From Cytophaga hutchinsonii ATCC 33406 (GTDB lineage: Bacteria; Bacteroidota; Bacteroidia; Cytophagales; Cytophagaceae): 64,000 nucleotides of DNA. The translations under genes and the position numbers were made by a program. The stretch is from positions 1,489,501-1,553,500 of the forward strand of contig NC_008255.1 in assembly GCF_000014145.1 (NCBI RefSeq). The letters run 5' to 3'. The notes beneath the pieces were generated by a model that was not told where the DNA came from, ran no database searches, and worked only from the letters and a program-made list of their open reading frames with translations. Shown piece by piece: positions 33,755 through 44,097 of this stretch (positions are counted from its first letter, which is position 1; every line of letters begins with the position of its first letter).

Positions 33755-33805
33755 AAACATAAAAAAAGTCTTCCAGCAATTCGCTGGAAGACTTTTTTTA
33801 TGTTT
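33755..33805. terminator. Long bidirectional terminator
   Basis: A perfect 23-bp stem (33755-33777 with 33783-33805) with a 5-nt loop and seven-base A/T tracts on both sides. It separates the H1-like gene from the convergent dapA. Confidence 0.92.
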
Positions 33806-33822
33806 AGCCTTTCTATATGCTA

Positions 33823-34716
33823 TTAATGATTTGCGTATTCGCGTGTAATTTTTACGTGCGCCTGTTCAATTTTATGAATTAATTCACCGGATGCTTTTAC
33901 CAAGGGTAAACGTACTTCGCTCGAACAGATACCCATAAGTTCCAATAAGCTTTTAACGCCCACCGGATTGCCTTCTTCGTACATCAACGGGTTCATCTCC
34001 GTGAATCGGGCAAGGATTTGCGTTGCCTGCTGAAAACGGGACTGTATGGCTGCTTTAATCATTTCTGAAAATTTAGCAGGGTACGTATTGGAAAGAACCG
34101 AAATAGCTCCTACAGCACCTAGAGAAATGGTTGGTACGGCTAACAGATCGTCGCCTGAAATAACCAAAAACTCATTTGGCGTATTTTTAATGATTTCAAG
34201 TGCCTGAACTAAATCGCCGCTTGCTTCTTTAATGCCAAATATGTTTTTAACCTCACTTAAACGGATAGACGTTTTAGCAGATATATTAATACCGGTTCTT
34301 CCCGGAACGTTGTATGCTAACACCGGAACCGGACATTTTTCGGCAATGGCTTTGTAATGCTGAAAAACGCCTTCCTGAGAAGGTTTGTTGTAGTACGGGC
34401 AAACAGAAAGTAATGCATCTACGCCTTTAAAATCAGCCGAACCGATGCGTTGAATCACTTCAGCCGTGTCATTGCCGCCAATGCCATACATTACAGGCAC
34501 ACGACCATTATTTACGTCCAGAGCAACTTCAAGCAGCTTTGCTTTTTCTTCTTTTGAAGTAGTTGCAGATTCAGCTGTAGTACCATTTACAACTATATAA
34601 TCAACACCCGAAGAGATGTTAAATTCAATTAAGTTTTTGAACGCGTCGTAATCTACCGAATGGTCTTTTTTAAACGGAGTAATAAGAGCTGTTCCTGTAC
34701 CGTAAAACGTGTGCAC
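33823..34716 (-). CDS. dapA: 4-hydroxy-tetrahydrodipicolinate synthase
   Basis: 297 aa with a GTG start. Tyr-Tyr-Asn-Lys-Pro-Ser-Gln-Glu-Gly, Tyr-Asn-Val-Pro-Gly-Arg-Thr-Gly and the Schiff-base Lys in Ile-Phe-Gly-Ile-Lys-Glu-Ala-Ser-Gly-Asp are all present. Makes the first committed intermediate of lysine and diaminopimelate from pyruvate and aspartate semialdehyde. 91 bp downstream of ligA on the same strand. Confidence 0.97.
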   Translation of the reverse strand: MHTFYGTGTALITPFKKDHSVDYDAFKNLIEFNISSGVDYIVVNGTTAESATTSKEEKAKLLEVALDVNNGRVPVMYGIGGNDTAEVIQRIGSADFKGVDALLSVCPYYNKPSQEGVFQHYKAIAEKCPVPVLAYNVPGRTGINISAKTSIRLSEVKNIFGIKEASGDLVQALEIIKNTPNEFLVISGDDLLAVPTISLGAVGAISVLSNTYPAKFSEMIKAAIQSRFQQATQILARFTEMNPLMYEEGNPVGVKSLLELMGICSSEVRLPLVKASGELIHKIEQAHVKITREYANH

Positions 34717-34807
34717 GATTGTAGTTATTTTATAATATGCAAAATTGGCAAATTATCAGAACATTAAGAAAATACAGGCAGGGTATTTTTCTATTTGTGT
34801 AAAAGAA

Positions 34808-36841
<2,034 letters not shown>

Positions 36842-36879
36842 TTACTTATTTTATATCAAACCAAACAATTGAAATTGTG

Positions 36880-36887
36880 TAGATTTG
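36880..36887 (+). promoter_or_regulatory. Candidate -7 element of mtgA
   Basis: TAGATTTG matches TAnnTTTG and lies 34 bp upstream of the chosen mtgA start at 36921, supporting that start over the TTG at 36885. Confidence 0.4.
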
Positions 36888-36920
36888 TACATAGAAATTA
36901 TATTTAGTTGTAAACAGTTG

Positions 36921-37619
36921 ATGAAAAAAGCCAAAATAATATTGCTTACATGTTGTATCTATTTTTTTGTTTACACCTTTCAGATCGTACTTGTATTTAA
37001 ATTTGTCAATCCGGTTGTAACACCTTTAATGATCGTACGTGTAGCAGAAGGTGTTTTCTCAAAAGAGTATGTGGGTATCCGTAAAACATGGAAACCGATA
37101 AAAGAAATTTCTCCCAACATGGTTTGCGCAGTTATTGCTTCAGAAGACCATCATTTTCTCGAACACAATGGTTTTGACTGGGAAGCTATCCGGGCTGCCC
37201 GAGCATATAATGAACGCCATAAAAATGGCATTAAACGCGGCGCATCCACCATCAGTCAGCAAACAGCTAAAAACGTATTTTTATTTCCTTCCAGATCATG
37301 GATCCGTAAAGGATTTGAAGCATATTTTACTTTTCTGATAGAATTATTATGGTCGAAAGAACGGATCATGGAAATGTATCTGAATGAAATTGAAATGGGT
37401 AAGGGAATCTATGGTATTGAAGCCGCTGCGCAAAAATATTACCACATACCGGCTAAAAAATTATCACAGCAGCAAGCCGCTTCTATTGCCGCAATCCTGC
37501 CGCTTCCATTAAAAAGAAATCCGTTAAAGCCCGGCAAAAATACTGCATCCCGCGTGCTCTGGATCCGAAGCCAGATGTCATCTGTAGAAAAACCTACATG
37601 GATCTTAAAATCAAAGTAA
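36921..37619 (+). CDS. mtgA: Monofunctional peptidoglycan glycosyltransferase
   Basis: 232 aa from the ATG at 36921. One N-terminal membrane anchor (about residues 5-30) is followed by a GT51 domain. The catalytic Glu lies in Ala-Ser-Glu-Asp-His-His-Phe, and Arg-Gly-Ala-Ser-Thr-Ile-Ser-Gln-Gln and Met-Glu-Met-Tyr-Leu-Asn-Glu-Ile-Glu are visible. There is no transpeptidase domain. Polymerises lipid II glycan strands at the inner membrane. Its last 9 bases overlap the end of the convergent TrpD-like gene. Confidence 0.93.
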
Positions 37620-38909
37620 ACCTTTATTAAAGTGCGCTAACACATTTCCGGAACGTAACAGTTCTTCAACTTTTCGGGGAATCACATTTTTCTTTTCGAA
37701 TCCAAAGCCGGTAAGCGCCATGCTTACATAATAAATGATCTGATAAAACGCTTCATTCTCTTCGCCGTTAAGGGCCGCAAGTCCTAATGCGGCCGTTGTT
37801 TCAGCATCGGTTGTTTTTGCGGGTAATTGATTGTGTGTTTCTGGAAGAAAGTCTGATGGGGAAATCTGCTGATCCAGAATGGTATTATTGGTAACAGTAA
37901 CCTGAATCGTTTCTCTGTTTAGCGGCGGGCAGGAAGAACCTTCCATTCCTTTGATAACAAGCGCTGCCGCTATTTTCTGCTGTGCCTTTAATTGTTCTGC
38001 AACCTCGGTGCGGTAATGCGCATGCGTGAAGCCCGTTAGTAAATGGTTGCCGTTTATGGCCTGAACAGGCTGCATCATTTTTTCAAACGTTGCTAAAAAA
38101 GGACGTTTAACCATTTCTTTGCGCACTGTTTTTAACCGGTACAATGCAGGCGTAAAATCTGCCTGCCCCACATACGCCCAGCCAATTTCAGGGTCATGAA
38201 GTTTATCTGTTGCGTTGATTGGATTCTTATATTGGTATCCGCATGCTTTTAAAACACTATTGCTTGATACGCCAAACTTTGGAGCAACTTCATCGGTGCC
38301 GTGTACCAGGCACGGATAACCGCAGGCAGCGATCGCGGCAGCAAAAAACGGTGCCAGATTATGATGGCGCGTAAACCCGTCGTAATTATCGCAGATGTCA
38401 ATCAATACAGGCACATTTGTTTGTACACGCGTAGTTGCATGCCAAAGTACATCAAAGAAGGCTTTATTCTCATCAAAGCTTTCACGTTTCAAACGCTGTG
38501 CTTCAAGGAAAGCACCTTTTTGAAAGTCCGGAACAGACGGGTCTTTTAATAACAATGTCATAGCGTTGAAAGCCTCGTCATAGCTAAGGTCCATACCGCT
38601 GAGGGTTTTACAAAGGTATTTTTCCATGGGTGTCTGAGCCTCTGTATGTGTTACCATGAAATGCAGCGCAGCGGGCAATTGATCTGCATACGTAGGTAAA
38701 AAATGCTTCAGCCAGGTAGCTTCGGCTTCAGAAGGAGGAAGCATCAGTAAAGCCGTTAATAAGGTTGCACGGGTAGTAAGGCTATAGCTATTGTCTGTAA
38801 ATAAAACCTGTACTTCTGCAAGTTCATCTGCTTTAAGGCTTTTACTTCCTTCCGGACCGATTCCTTTTTTCTTTAAAAGCTCTTCTAAACGATTTAATAC
38901 TGCAGCCAT
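37611..38909 (-). CDS. TrpD2/YbiB-like protein (anthranilate phosphoribosyltransferase fold)
   Basis: 432 aa. The central region has the nucleoside phosphoribosyltransferase family III pattern, with [11 protein letters not shown] near residue 170. [15 protein letters not shown] follows near 208, and [11 protein letters not shown] is also visible. The N-terminal 140 residues are helical and longer than in true TrpD. YbiB-like members bind nucleic acid and need not make tryptophan; the reaction here is uncertain. Confidence 0.75.
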
Positions 38910-38929
38910 GGTACTTATTTTTATTTGCT

Positions 38930-38949
38930 GTAAAAATACGTATTTTTAC
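38930..38949. promoter_or_regulatory. 20-bp perfect palindrome centred on TACGTA
   Basis: GTAAAAATACGTATTTTTAC is exactly self-complementary. It lies in the divergent gap between the TrpD-like gene and the sensor kinase, 14 bp before the kinase start. The core TACGTA is the motif repeated upstream of narK and nirB, so autoregulation of the kinase/regulator pair is a reasonable guess. Confidence 0.65.
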
Positions 38950-38962
38950 CTAAATACAAATC

Positions 38963-40750
38963 ATGATTCAGCGTAATACAAAAGATATAGAGGTACAGGA
39001 ACGTTCTTCAGGAAGGTTGACAAAGCTTTATATCGGTGCCTTATCGGCCGTTGCGCTACTTACCTTTATCGGTCAGTTTCTGATTCAGCAGTCGATACAA
39101 AATCAGTTGAGTGATTCGTATGTGGTTAATATGGCTGGGCGTCAGCGCTATTCAAGTCAGGAGATTTGTAAAATGTGTTTGCTGATCCGTGATGATCTGC
39201 CACACAAACAATATTCCGATATGGGTAAAGAACTTACAACTCTTCTAACGGGCTGGAAAGAGCGGCAGTTAGGTTTGTTGCATGGAGATACCGCATTAAA
39301 GCTGCCCTCTACGGAAAGTCTAGCCATACAGAAAATGTTCAAACAAACAGAACCGTATTTCAGTCAGGTTTATGAGAATGCAAGTATCATAGCCAATGAA
39401 TCGCAAAACGTGCGTAAAGATTCTCTGGTTGTAGAAACGGCATTGAAAAAAGTAATCGATTCAGAAAAAAAATTTTTGAATCACATGAATGAAATTGTCT
39501 ATCAATATGATGCTGAGGCGCGGGCAAAAGTATTGTTCTTAAAAAACATTGAATTCATACTTTTTGTTGTAACCATATTGATTCTGATTGCGGAAGGTCT
39601 GTTTATTTTCAAACCTGTATCCAGAAAAATTAAAGAGACAATCTCTGAGCTGATTGATGCGGAATCTAAATCAACTGCATTAACACATAAGATCAAGATT
39701 GCAAACAATTCGCTGAGTAAGTCTTTAAAAGATATAAAAGGAATTAATTATGCGCTTGAGTTGGCAACCATTATGATCCGGACAGATCGCTATGGTGTCA
39801 TTACCTATGCAAACGAGAAATTTTGTGAGATATTGAAATATGATAAAGAGGAATTGATCGGTCAGCGTTTTGATATCTTAAACAGTCATTATCACGCGCA
39901 GCGTTTTTTTGATATCATGTGGGAAACCATATCTACAGGCAATGTATGGAACGATGAGATACGCAACAAAGCAAAAGACGGAAGTTATGTCTGGCTGGAC
40001 ACTACCATCATTCCGGTACTGAATGATGAGCATGTACCCAATCAATATATAGCGATCTATACCGATCTATCGGAAAAATTCAGACAAAGTGTAACAGAAC
40101 ATAAAATCCGTACAACGTCTGTTTTAGAAGGGCAGGAGCATGAGCGCAGAAAGATTGCGCGGGAACTGCATGATGGTTTAGGACAAATGCTGACTGCCTT
40201 GAAGTTTAATATACAAGGCATGAAAACACCTTCCACAAAAAAAGAACAGGCGCACGTTGAGGGTATTAAACAGCTCATTCAGGAAACCATACTTGAAGTT
40301 AGGAGAATATCGTTTGATCTGATGCCAAGTGTATTAAATGATTTTGGATTAGCTGCAGCATTGCAGCATTTAAGTGAACGTTTCACCATTTCCGGAACAA
40401 AGCAGATAAGCATTGAATATGTAGGGGTAAAGGATATCGGACGGTTCGGTAAGAATGTTGAAATCAATACATACCGCATTGTACAGGAAGCATTAAACAA
40501 TGCGATCAAATATGCGGAAGCAACTAAAATAACCCTGGATCTGCAATTCGATTCGAACCGGATTCAGTTTTCAATACAGGATAATGGTAAAGGTTTTACA
40601 CCGCATGATAAAAAGAAAGCAGATGGCAGCGGACGGGGAATGACCAATATCAGAGAAAGAGTTAGTTTATTAAATGGAAATCTTATATTTAATAGTATAA
40701 TTGAGGAAGGGACTACCATAACCGTAGAAATTCCTGCCGTAATCGTTTAG
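38963..40750 (+). CDS. NarX-like membrane sensor histidine kinase with PAS domain
   Basis: 595 aa. Membrane helix 1 (about residues 19-41) is followed by a periplasmic PilJ/NarX-type domain that begins with a P-box-like Asn-Met-Ala-Gly-Arg-Gln-Arg-Tyr-Ser-Ser-Gln. Helix 2 is at about 195-215, then a PAS domain (about 255-370), a HisKA_3 dimer domain with phospho-His403 in Ala-Arg-Glu-Leu-His-Asp-Gly-Leu-Gly-Gln, and a HATPase with Asn-Asn-Ala-Ile-Lys-Tyr and Asp-Asn-Gly-Lys-Gly-Phe. PilJ/NarX domains of NarX sense nitrate. With nitrate genes 2 kb downstream, nitrate or nitrite sensing is likely but not proven. Confidence 0.87.
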   Translation: MIQRNTKDIEVQERSSGRLTKLYIGALSAVALLTFIGQFLIQQSIQNQLSDSYVVNMAGRQRYSSQEICKMCLLIRDDLPHKQYSDMGKELTTLLTGWKERQLGLLHGDTALKLPSTESLAIQKMFKQTEPYFSQVYENASIIANESQNVRKDSLVVETALKKVIDSEKKFLNHMNEIVYQYDAEARAKVLFLKNIEFILFVVTILILIAEGLFIFKPVSRKIKETISELIDAESKSTALTHKIKIANNSLSKSLKDIKGINYALELATIMIRTDRYGVITYANEKFCEILKYDKEELIGQRFDILNSHYHAQRFFDIMWETISTGNVWNDEIRNKAKDGSYVWLDTTIIPVLNDEHVPNQYIAIYTDLSEKFRQSVTEHKIRTTSVLEGQEHERRKIARELHDGLGQMLTALKFNIQGMKTPSTKKEQAHVEGIKQLIQETILEVRRISFDLMPSVLNDFGLAAALQHLSERFTISGTKQISIEYVGVKDIGRFGKNVEINTYRIVQEALNNAIKYAEATKITLDLQFDSNRIQFSIQDNGKGFTPHDKKKADGSGRGMTNIRERVSLLNGNLIFNSIIEEGTTITVEIPAVIV

Positions 40751-40753
40751 TGT

Positions 40754-41416
40754 ATGAAGAAAATTAATATTTTACTGGTAGATGATCATACCATTGTTCG
40801 CGATGGAATTAAAGCAACATTAAAAGATCAGAAAAATTTTCATATCGTTGGTGAAGCCGCAAATGGATTAGATGGCATTGAAGCGGTTAAACAACTAAAA
40901 CCGGATGTTGTGATCATGGATATCACCATGCCGGAGATGAGCGGTATTGAGGCAGCAGATGTAATCTCTAAAAAATATCCGGATTCTAAAGTGTTGATTT
41001 TATCTATGCATGATAACGAAACATATATTTTAAAATCTGTTGAAGCAGGTGCATACGGATATTTATTAAAAGACGTTGATAAGGACGAATTTATAAAAGC
41101 CATTACAGCTGTTTACAACGGAGATAAATATTTTAACACCGCTATTTCGAGTGTACTGGTATCCGGCTATCTGAGTAAAGTAAAACAGACAGATTCAATT
41201 CAATCCGGGTATTCAAACGATGAATATGAATTGACCAAACGTGAAAAAGGCATTTTGAAAATGATCACCGATGGGAAAAATAACAGAGAAATTGCAGATG
41301 GTTTAGGCATCAGTATCCGTACGATTGAAACACACCGTGCTAATATTATGAAAAAGCTAAAAGTAAAAAATGCCGTTGAACTTGTGCGTATTGCAATTGA
41401 TGAAAAAATAGTATAG
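40754..41416 (+). CDS. NarL/LuxR-family response regulator
   Basis: 220 aa. The receiver domain has the acidic pair Asp-Asp-His near residue 10, phospho-acceptor Asp56 in Val-Val-Ile-Met-Asp-Ile-Thr-Met-Pro-Glu, and Lys in Leu-Leu-Lys-Asp. A LuxR-type HTH (about residues 150-212) contains Leu-Thr-Lys-Arg-Glu-Lys-Gly and Asn-Arg-Glu-Ile-Ala-Asp-Gly-Leu-Gly-Ile-Ser. The start is 3 bp after the kinase stop, so the pair is translated together. A candidate controller of the TACGTA sites. Confidence 0.93.
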   Translation: MKKINILLVDDHTIVRDGIKATLKDQKNFHIVGEAANGLDGIEAVKQLKPDVVIMDITMPEMSGIEAADVISKKYPDSKVLILSMHDNETYILKSVEAGAYGYLLKDVDKDEFIKAITAVYNGDKYFNTAISSVLVSGYLSKVKQTDSIQSGYSNDEYELTKREKGILKMITDGKNNREIADGLGISIRTIETHRANIMKKLKVKNAVELVRIAIDEKIV

Positions 41417-41442
41417 TCTAACGCCTGCAACAGCGTTAGACT
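41415..41442 (+). terminator. Terminator of the two-component operon
   Basis: A 10-bp stem AGTCTAACGC/GCGTTAGACT (41415-41424 with 41433-41442), 8-nt loop, followed by TTTTTA. It overlaps the stop codon of the regulator. Confidence 0.85.
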
Positions 41443-41451
41443 GTTTTTATA

Positions 41452-42477
41452 TTAGTTGCTTGTGTGTGCAGAATATTTTTTGAAATAAGAATCTGTCCGT
41501 GCCTTGGCATTATTCCGGATCGAAAGATAAAATAAACTATAATCACATAAGTGGTAGCTTTTACCCAACCGGATATATCCCTTTTTGATTGGCTTTTGTA
41601 CCCATAATATTCCATTGTTTATTTTTGCACCGCACAGAGCCTGGTCGATGCGGTTTAGTTTCAACGGTGCGCCGCCCGGGTTTAAGGAGGCCGGCACCAA
41701 CGTTGTATCTGATTTCCAGCTCAGCGGGTTCGTACATGTTCCTCCGGAAAAATAGTCAGACGGTTTTAATCGGGTACCATATTTAAACGTGTTCCAGGAA
41801 ACATACCCATTAACTTGTGTTTCTGTCTGGGCCTGTTTAATGCTTTTGAATGTTGTGTCAGACACGGGCATACCAATTAAATAAGCCGCTACTAATTGTT
41901 TCTGAATCTCTTTACCATCTATTTCTTCTTTTAATAAACGGATCAGGTGATTGGAGCCCTGGCTGTGACCTGCCAAAATAAAGGGTCTGCCGTTATTCCA
42001 ATGTGCCATGTAATAATCAAATGCTCTTTTAACATCTGAGTAAGCAAGGTCTAATGCCAGCGGGCCGCTCTTTTTATTAAAAAAAGATTTGAGAATAGCT
42101 TGCCTGTATAAAGGCGCATATACTTTGCCAATGTTATTATACACGCTCGCCTGAGATTCGGTAATCGTACCAACCCGCCCGATGATACGCGGATTAGATA
42201 TTTTGGCGTTCCACTTTGTGCCGATGATATACGCTGTCGGGTATACATAAAAAACATCAACCGCTGCACTGTCTTGCCGGTCAGGTGTAGGACAGCCCTG
42301 CGGAATGCAGTCGGCGGCATCAAATCTCCAGGGAAGTGCTACCCAGTTGTATTCATCCGAATAATCCGGTACCGCCGGATGTTTCGCGTGTGAAAAGGTA
42401 CGGCTGGGTAAACAGCTCTGAAAACAGAAAATAAGTAAAATAAAAACAATATAAGGTAAATGCATGGGGCGATTCAT
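41452..42477 (-). CDS. DUF3089 lipoprotein, alpha/beta-hydrolase fold
   Basis: 341 aa from the ATG at 42477 (ATG at 42465 or a start at 42507 also possible). Signal with lipobox Phe-Gln-Ser-Cys gives an exported lipoprotein. Val-Phe-Tyr-Val-Tyr-Pro-Thr near residue 75 and the nucleophile elbow Ala-Gly-His-Ser-Gln-Gly-Ser near 170 are DUF3089 marks. An esterase or lipase-like activity is likely; substrate unknown. It lies on the opposite strand between the regulator pair and narK. Confidence 0.85.
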   Translation of the reverse strand: MNRPMHLPYIVFILLIFCFQSCLPSRTFSHAKHPAVPDYSDEYNWVALPWRFDAADCIPQGCPTPDRQDSAAVDVFYVYPTAYIIGTKWNAKISNPRIIGRVGTITESQASVYNNIGKVYAPLYRQAILKSFFNKKSGPLALDLAYSDVKRAFDYYMAHWNNGRPFILAGHSQGSNHLIRLLKEEIDGKEIQKQLVAAYLIGMPVSDTTFKSIKQAQTETQVNGYVSWNTFKYGTRLKPSDYFSGGTCTNPLSWKSDTTLVPASLNPGGAPLKLNRIDQALCGAKINNGILWVQKPIKKGYIRLGKSYHLCDYSLFYLSIRNNAKARTDSYFKKYSAHTSN

Positions 42478-42641
42478 GACAATTAAGGTACTTAAAATTC
42501 TGCTCAACCCACAGCAAAGGAGAATAAAAGCAGGTTTTAGTCTTTACATATTTTATTAATTATCTGAAAAACAGTGTTTCGTATTTTTTTTTGTCTGGAT
42601 CTTAATCAATTCATTTAATTGATTTTGCTGGAGTTAATATT

Positions 42642-42703
42642 TACGTAAAAATAAATACGTATTAGTACGTATAATTACGTATTGTTTAATATATTTGTAC
42701 GTA
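42642..42703. promoter_or_regulatory. Five TACGTA sites in the narK promoter region
   Basis: TACGTA at 42642, 42656, 42666, 42676 and 42698 (start positions), spaced 14, 10, 10 and 22 bp, close to whole helical turns. Two sites cover the place of a -33 element, and the last touches the -7 element. No TTTG -33 element is seen, as expected for an activator-dependent promoter. The nearest site ends 32 bp before the narK ATG. Confidence 0.75.
42690..42697 (+). promoter_or_regulatory. -7 promoter element of narK
   Basis: TATATTTG fits TAnnTTTG and lies 38 bp before the narK start, immediately followed by the TACGTA at 42698. Confidence 0.55.
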
Positions 42704-42735
42704 AGTAAGTATTCACTCTTTTTACTCCCTGCAAC

Positions 42736-44052
42736 ATGAACACACATAAGGCTACAACAATTAATCTGTTCAGTTTAAAGACACCTAACATGAAAGCATT
42801 CCACATGACCTGGATGGCCTTCTTTCTGTGTTTTTTCGGATGGTTTGGTATTGCTCCGTTAATGGTTATGGTTCGCGATGAATTACATTTAACGAAAGGA
42901 GAAATCGGAAACATCATGATCGCATCTGTTTCCATAACCATCTTTGCCCGTATTCTGATTGGCTATTTATGTGATCGTGTAGGACCACGGATCATGTATG
43001 CAGCGTTATTGATCCTGGGTGCATTTCCCGTAATGCTGATCGGACTTAGTAACGATTATACGTCGTTTCTATTGTTTCGCTTAACCATTGGTGTGATCGG
43101 TGCATCTTTTGTGGTTACGCAGTTTCATACTTCGGCTATGTTTGCACCTAATATTATAGGAACAGCAAATGCCGTTACAGCAGGCTGGGGCAATCTGGGC
43201 GGAGGAGTTACGCAGCTTGTAATGCCTTTGATCTTTGCAGGCTTTGTAGGATTGGGTTATTCAAACAGCGAATCATGGAGGCTGGCAATGGTGGTGCCGG
43301 GTATCGCCTTATTGATTATGGGTATCTTATATTTTTTATATACAACAGATACACCGGAAGGTAATCTCGCGGACCTGAAGAAGAAGGATCCGAATTTTAC
43401 GCTAAAGAAAAAGCAGTCGCAGGTATCATTTGCTGAAATTTTTAAAGATTACAGGGTTTGGGTACTGGCGTTTTGTTACGGCGCCTGTTTTGGTATTGAA
43501 ATTACAATTGATAATATCGCTGCTTTATATTTTAAAGATAAATTTAATTTGTCGCTTGAAGCTGCAGGGCTGATCGCTGCTTCGTTTGGGATGATGAACC
43601 TGTTTGCGCGTGCACTTGGCGGTATGTTAAGTGATAAAATAGGAAATACAAAAGGATTGAATGGCCGTGTATTGGTATTGGGTGCCTGTATTTTATTAGA
43701 AGGTATCGGTATTCTTATTTTCTCAAACATGGAAGTACTTGTGTTTTCCGTGATCTCCATGATCGGTTTTGCTTTGTTTGTAAAAATGTCTAACGGCGCC
43801 ACCTATGCAGTTGTTCCTTTTGTGAATAAAAATGCGGTAGGCAGTGTTGCCGGTATTGTTGGTGCAGGCGGTAACATTGGTGCCGTGTTGATGGGCTTTT
43901 TATTTAAAAGCGAATCGCTTACGTATAACGATGCCTTTTCAATTATTGGTTATTGTGTATTAGGTATAGCTGTACTGGCTTTCACGATCCGTTTTGTAAC
44001 AAGCACAGAAAAAAAACAGGTTGAGTTTACAGCTGTTGAAAGTTTAGCATAA
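42736..44052 (+). CDS. narK: NarK/NasA-type nitrate/nitrite transporter (MFS)
   Basis: 438 aa with twelve predicted helices. The nitrate signatures are clear: Thr-Ala-Gly-Trp-Gly-Asn-Leu-Gly-Gly-Gly-Val near residue 150, and Gly-Ala-Gly-Gly-Asn-Ile-Gly-Ala-Val near 375. An Arg in Phe-Arg-Leu-Thr-Ile-Gly and the MFS loop Gly-Tyr-Leu-Cys-Asp-Arg-Val-Gly-Pro-Arg are present. Brings nitrate across the inner membrane for assimilation. First gene of a run of eight same-strand genes that continues with nitrate reductase and cofactor synthesis. Confidence 0.94.
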   Translation: MNTHKATTINLFSLKTPNMKAFHMTWMAFFLCFFGWFGIAPLMVMVRDELHLTKGEIGNIMIASVSITIFARILIGYLCDRVGPRIMYAALLILGAFPVMLIGLSNDYTSFLLFRLTIGVIGASFVVTQFHTSAMFAPNIIGTANAVTAGWGNLGGGVTQLVMPLIFAGFVGLGYSNSESWRLAMVVPGIALLIMGILYFLYTTDTPEGNLADLKKKDPNFTLKKKQSQVSFAEIFKDYRVWVLAFCYGACFGIEITIDNIAALYFKDKFNLSLEAAGLIAASFGMMNLFARALGGMLSDKIGNTKGLNGRVLVLGACILLEGIGILIFSNMEVLVFSVISMIGFALFVKMSNGATYAVVPFVNKNAVGSVAGIVGAGGNIGAVLMGFLFKSESLTYNDAFSIIGYCVLGIAVLAFTIRFVTSTEKKQVEFTAVESLA

Positions 44053-44097
44053 TGAAAATGCATTTTATTCGATTACCCCTTTTAAACGAATACGATC

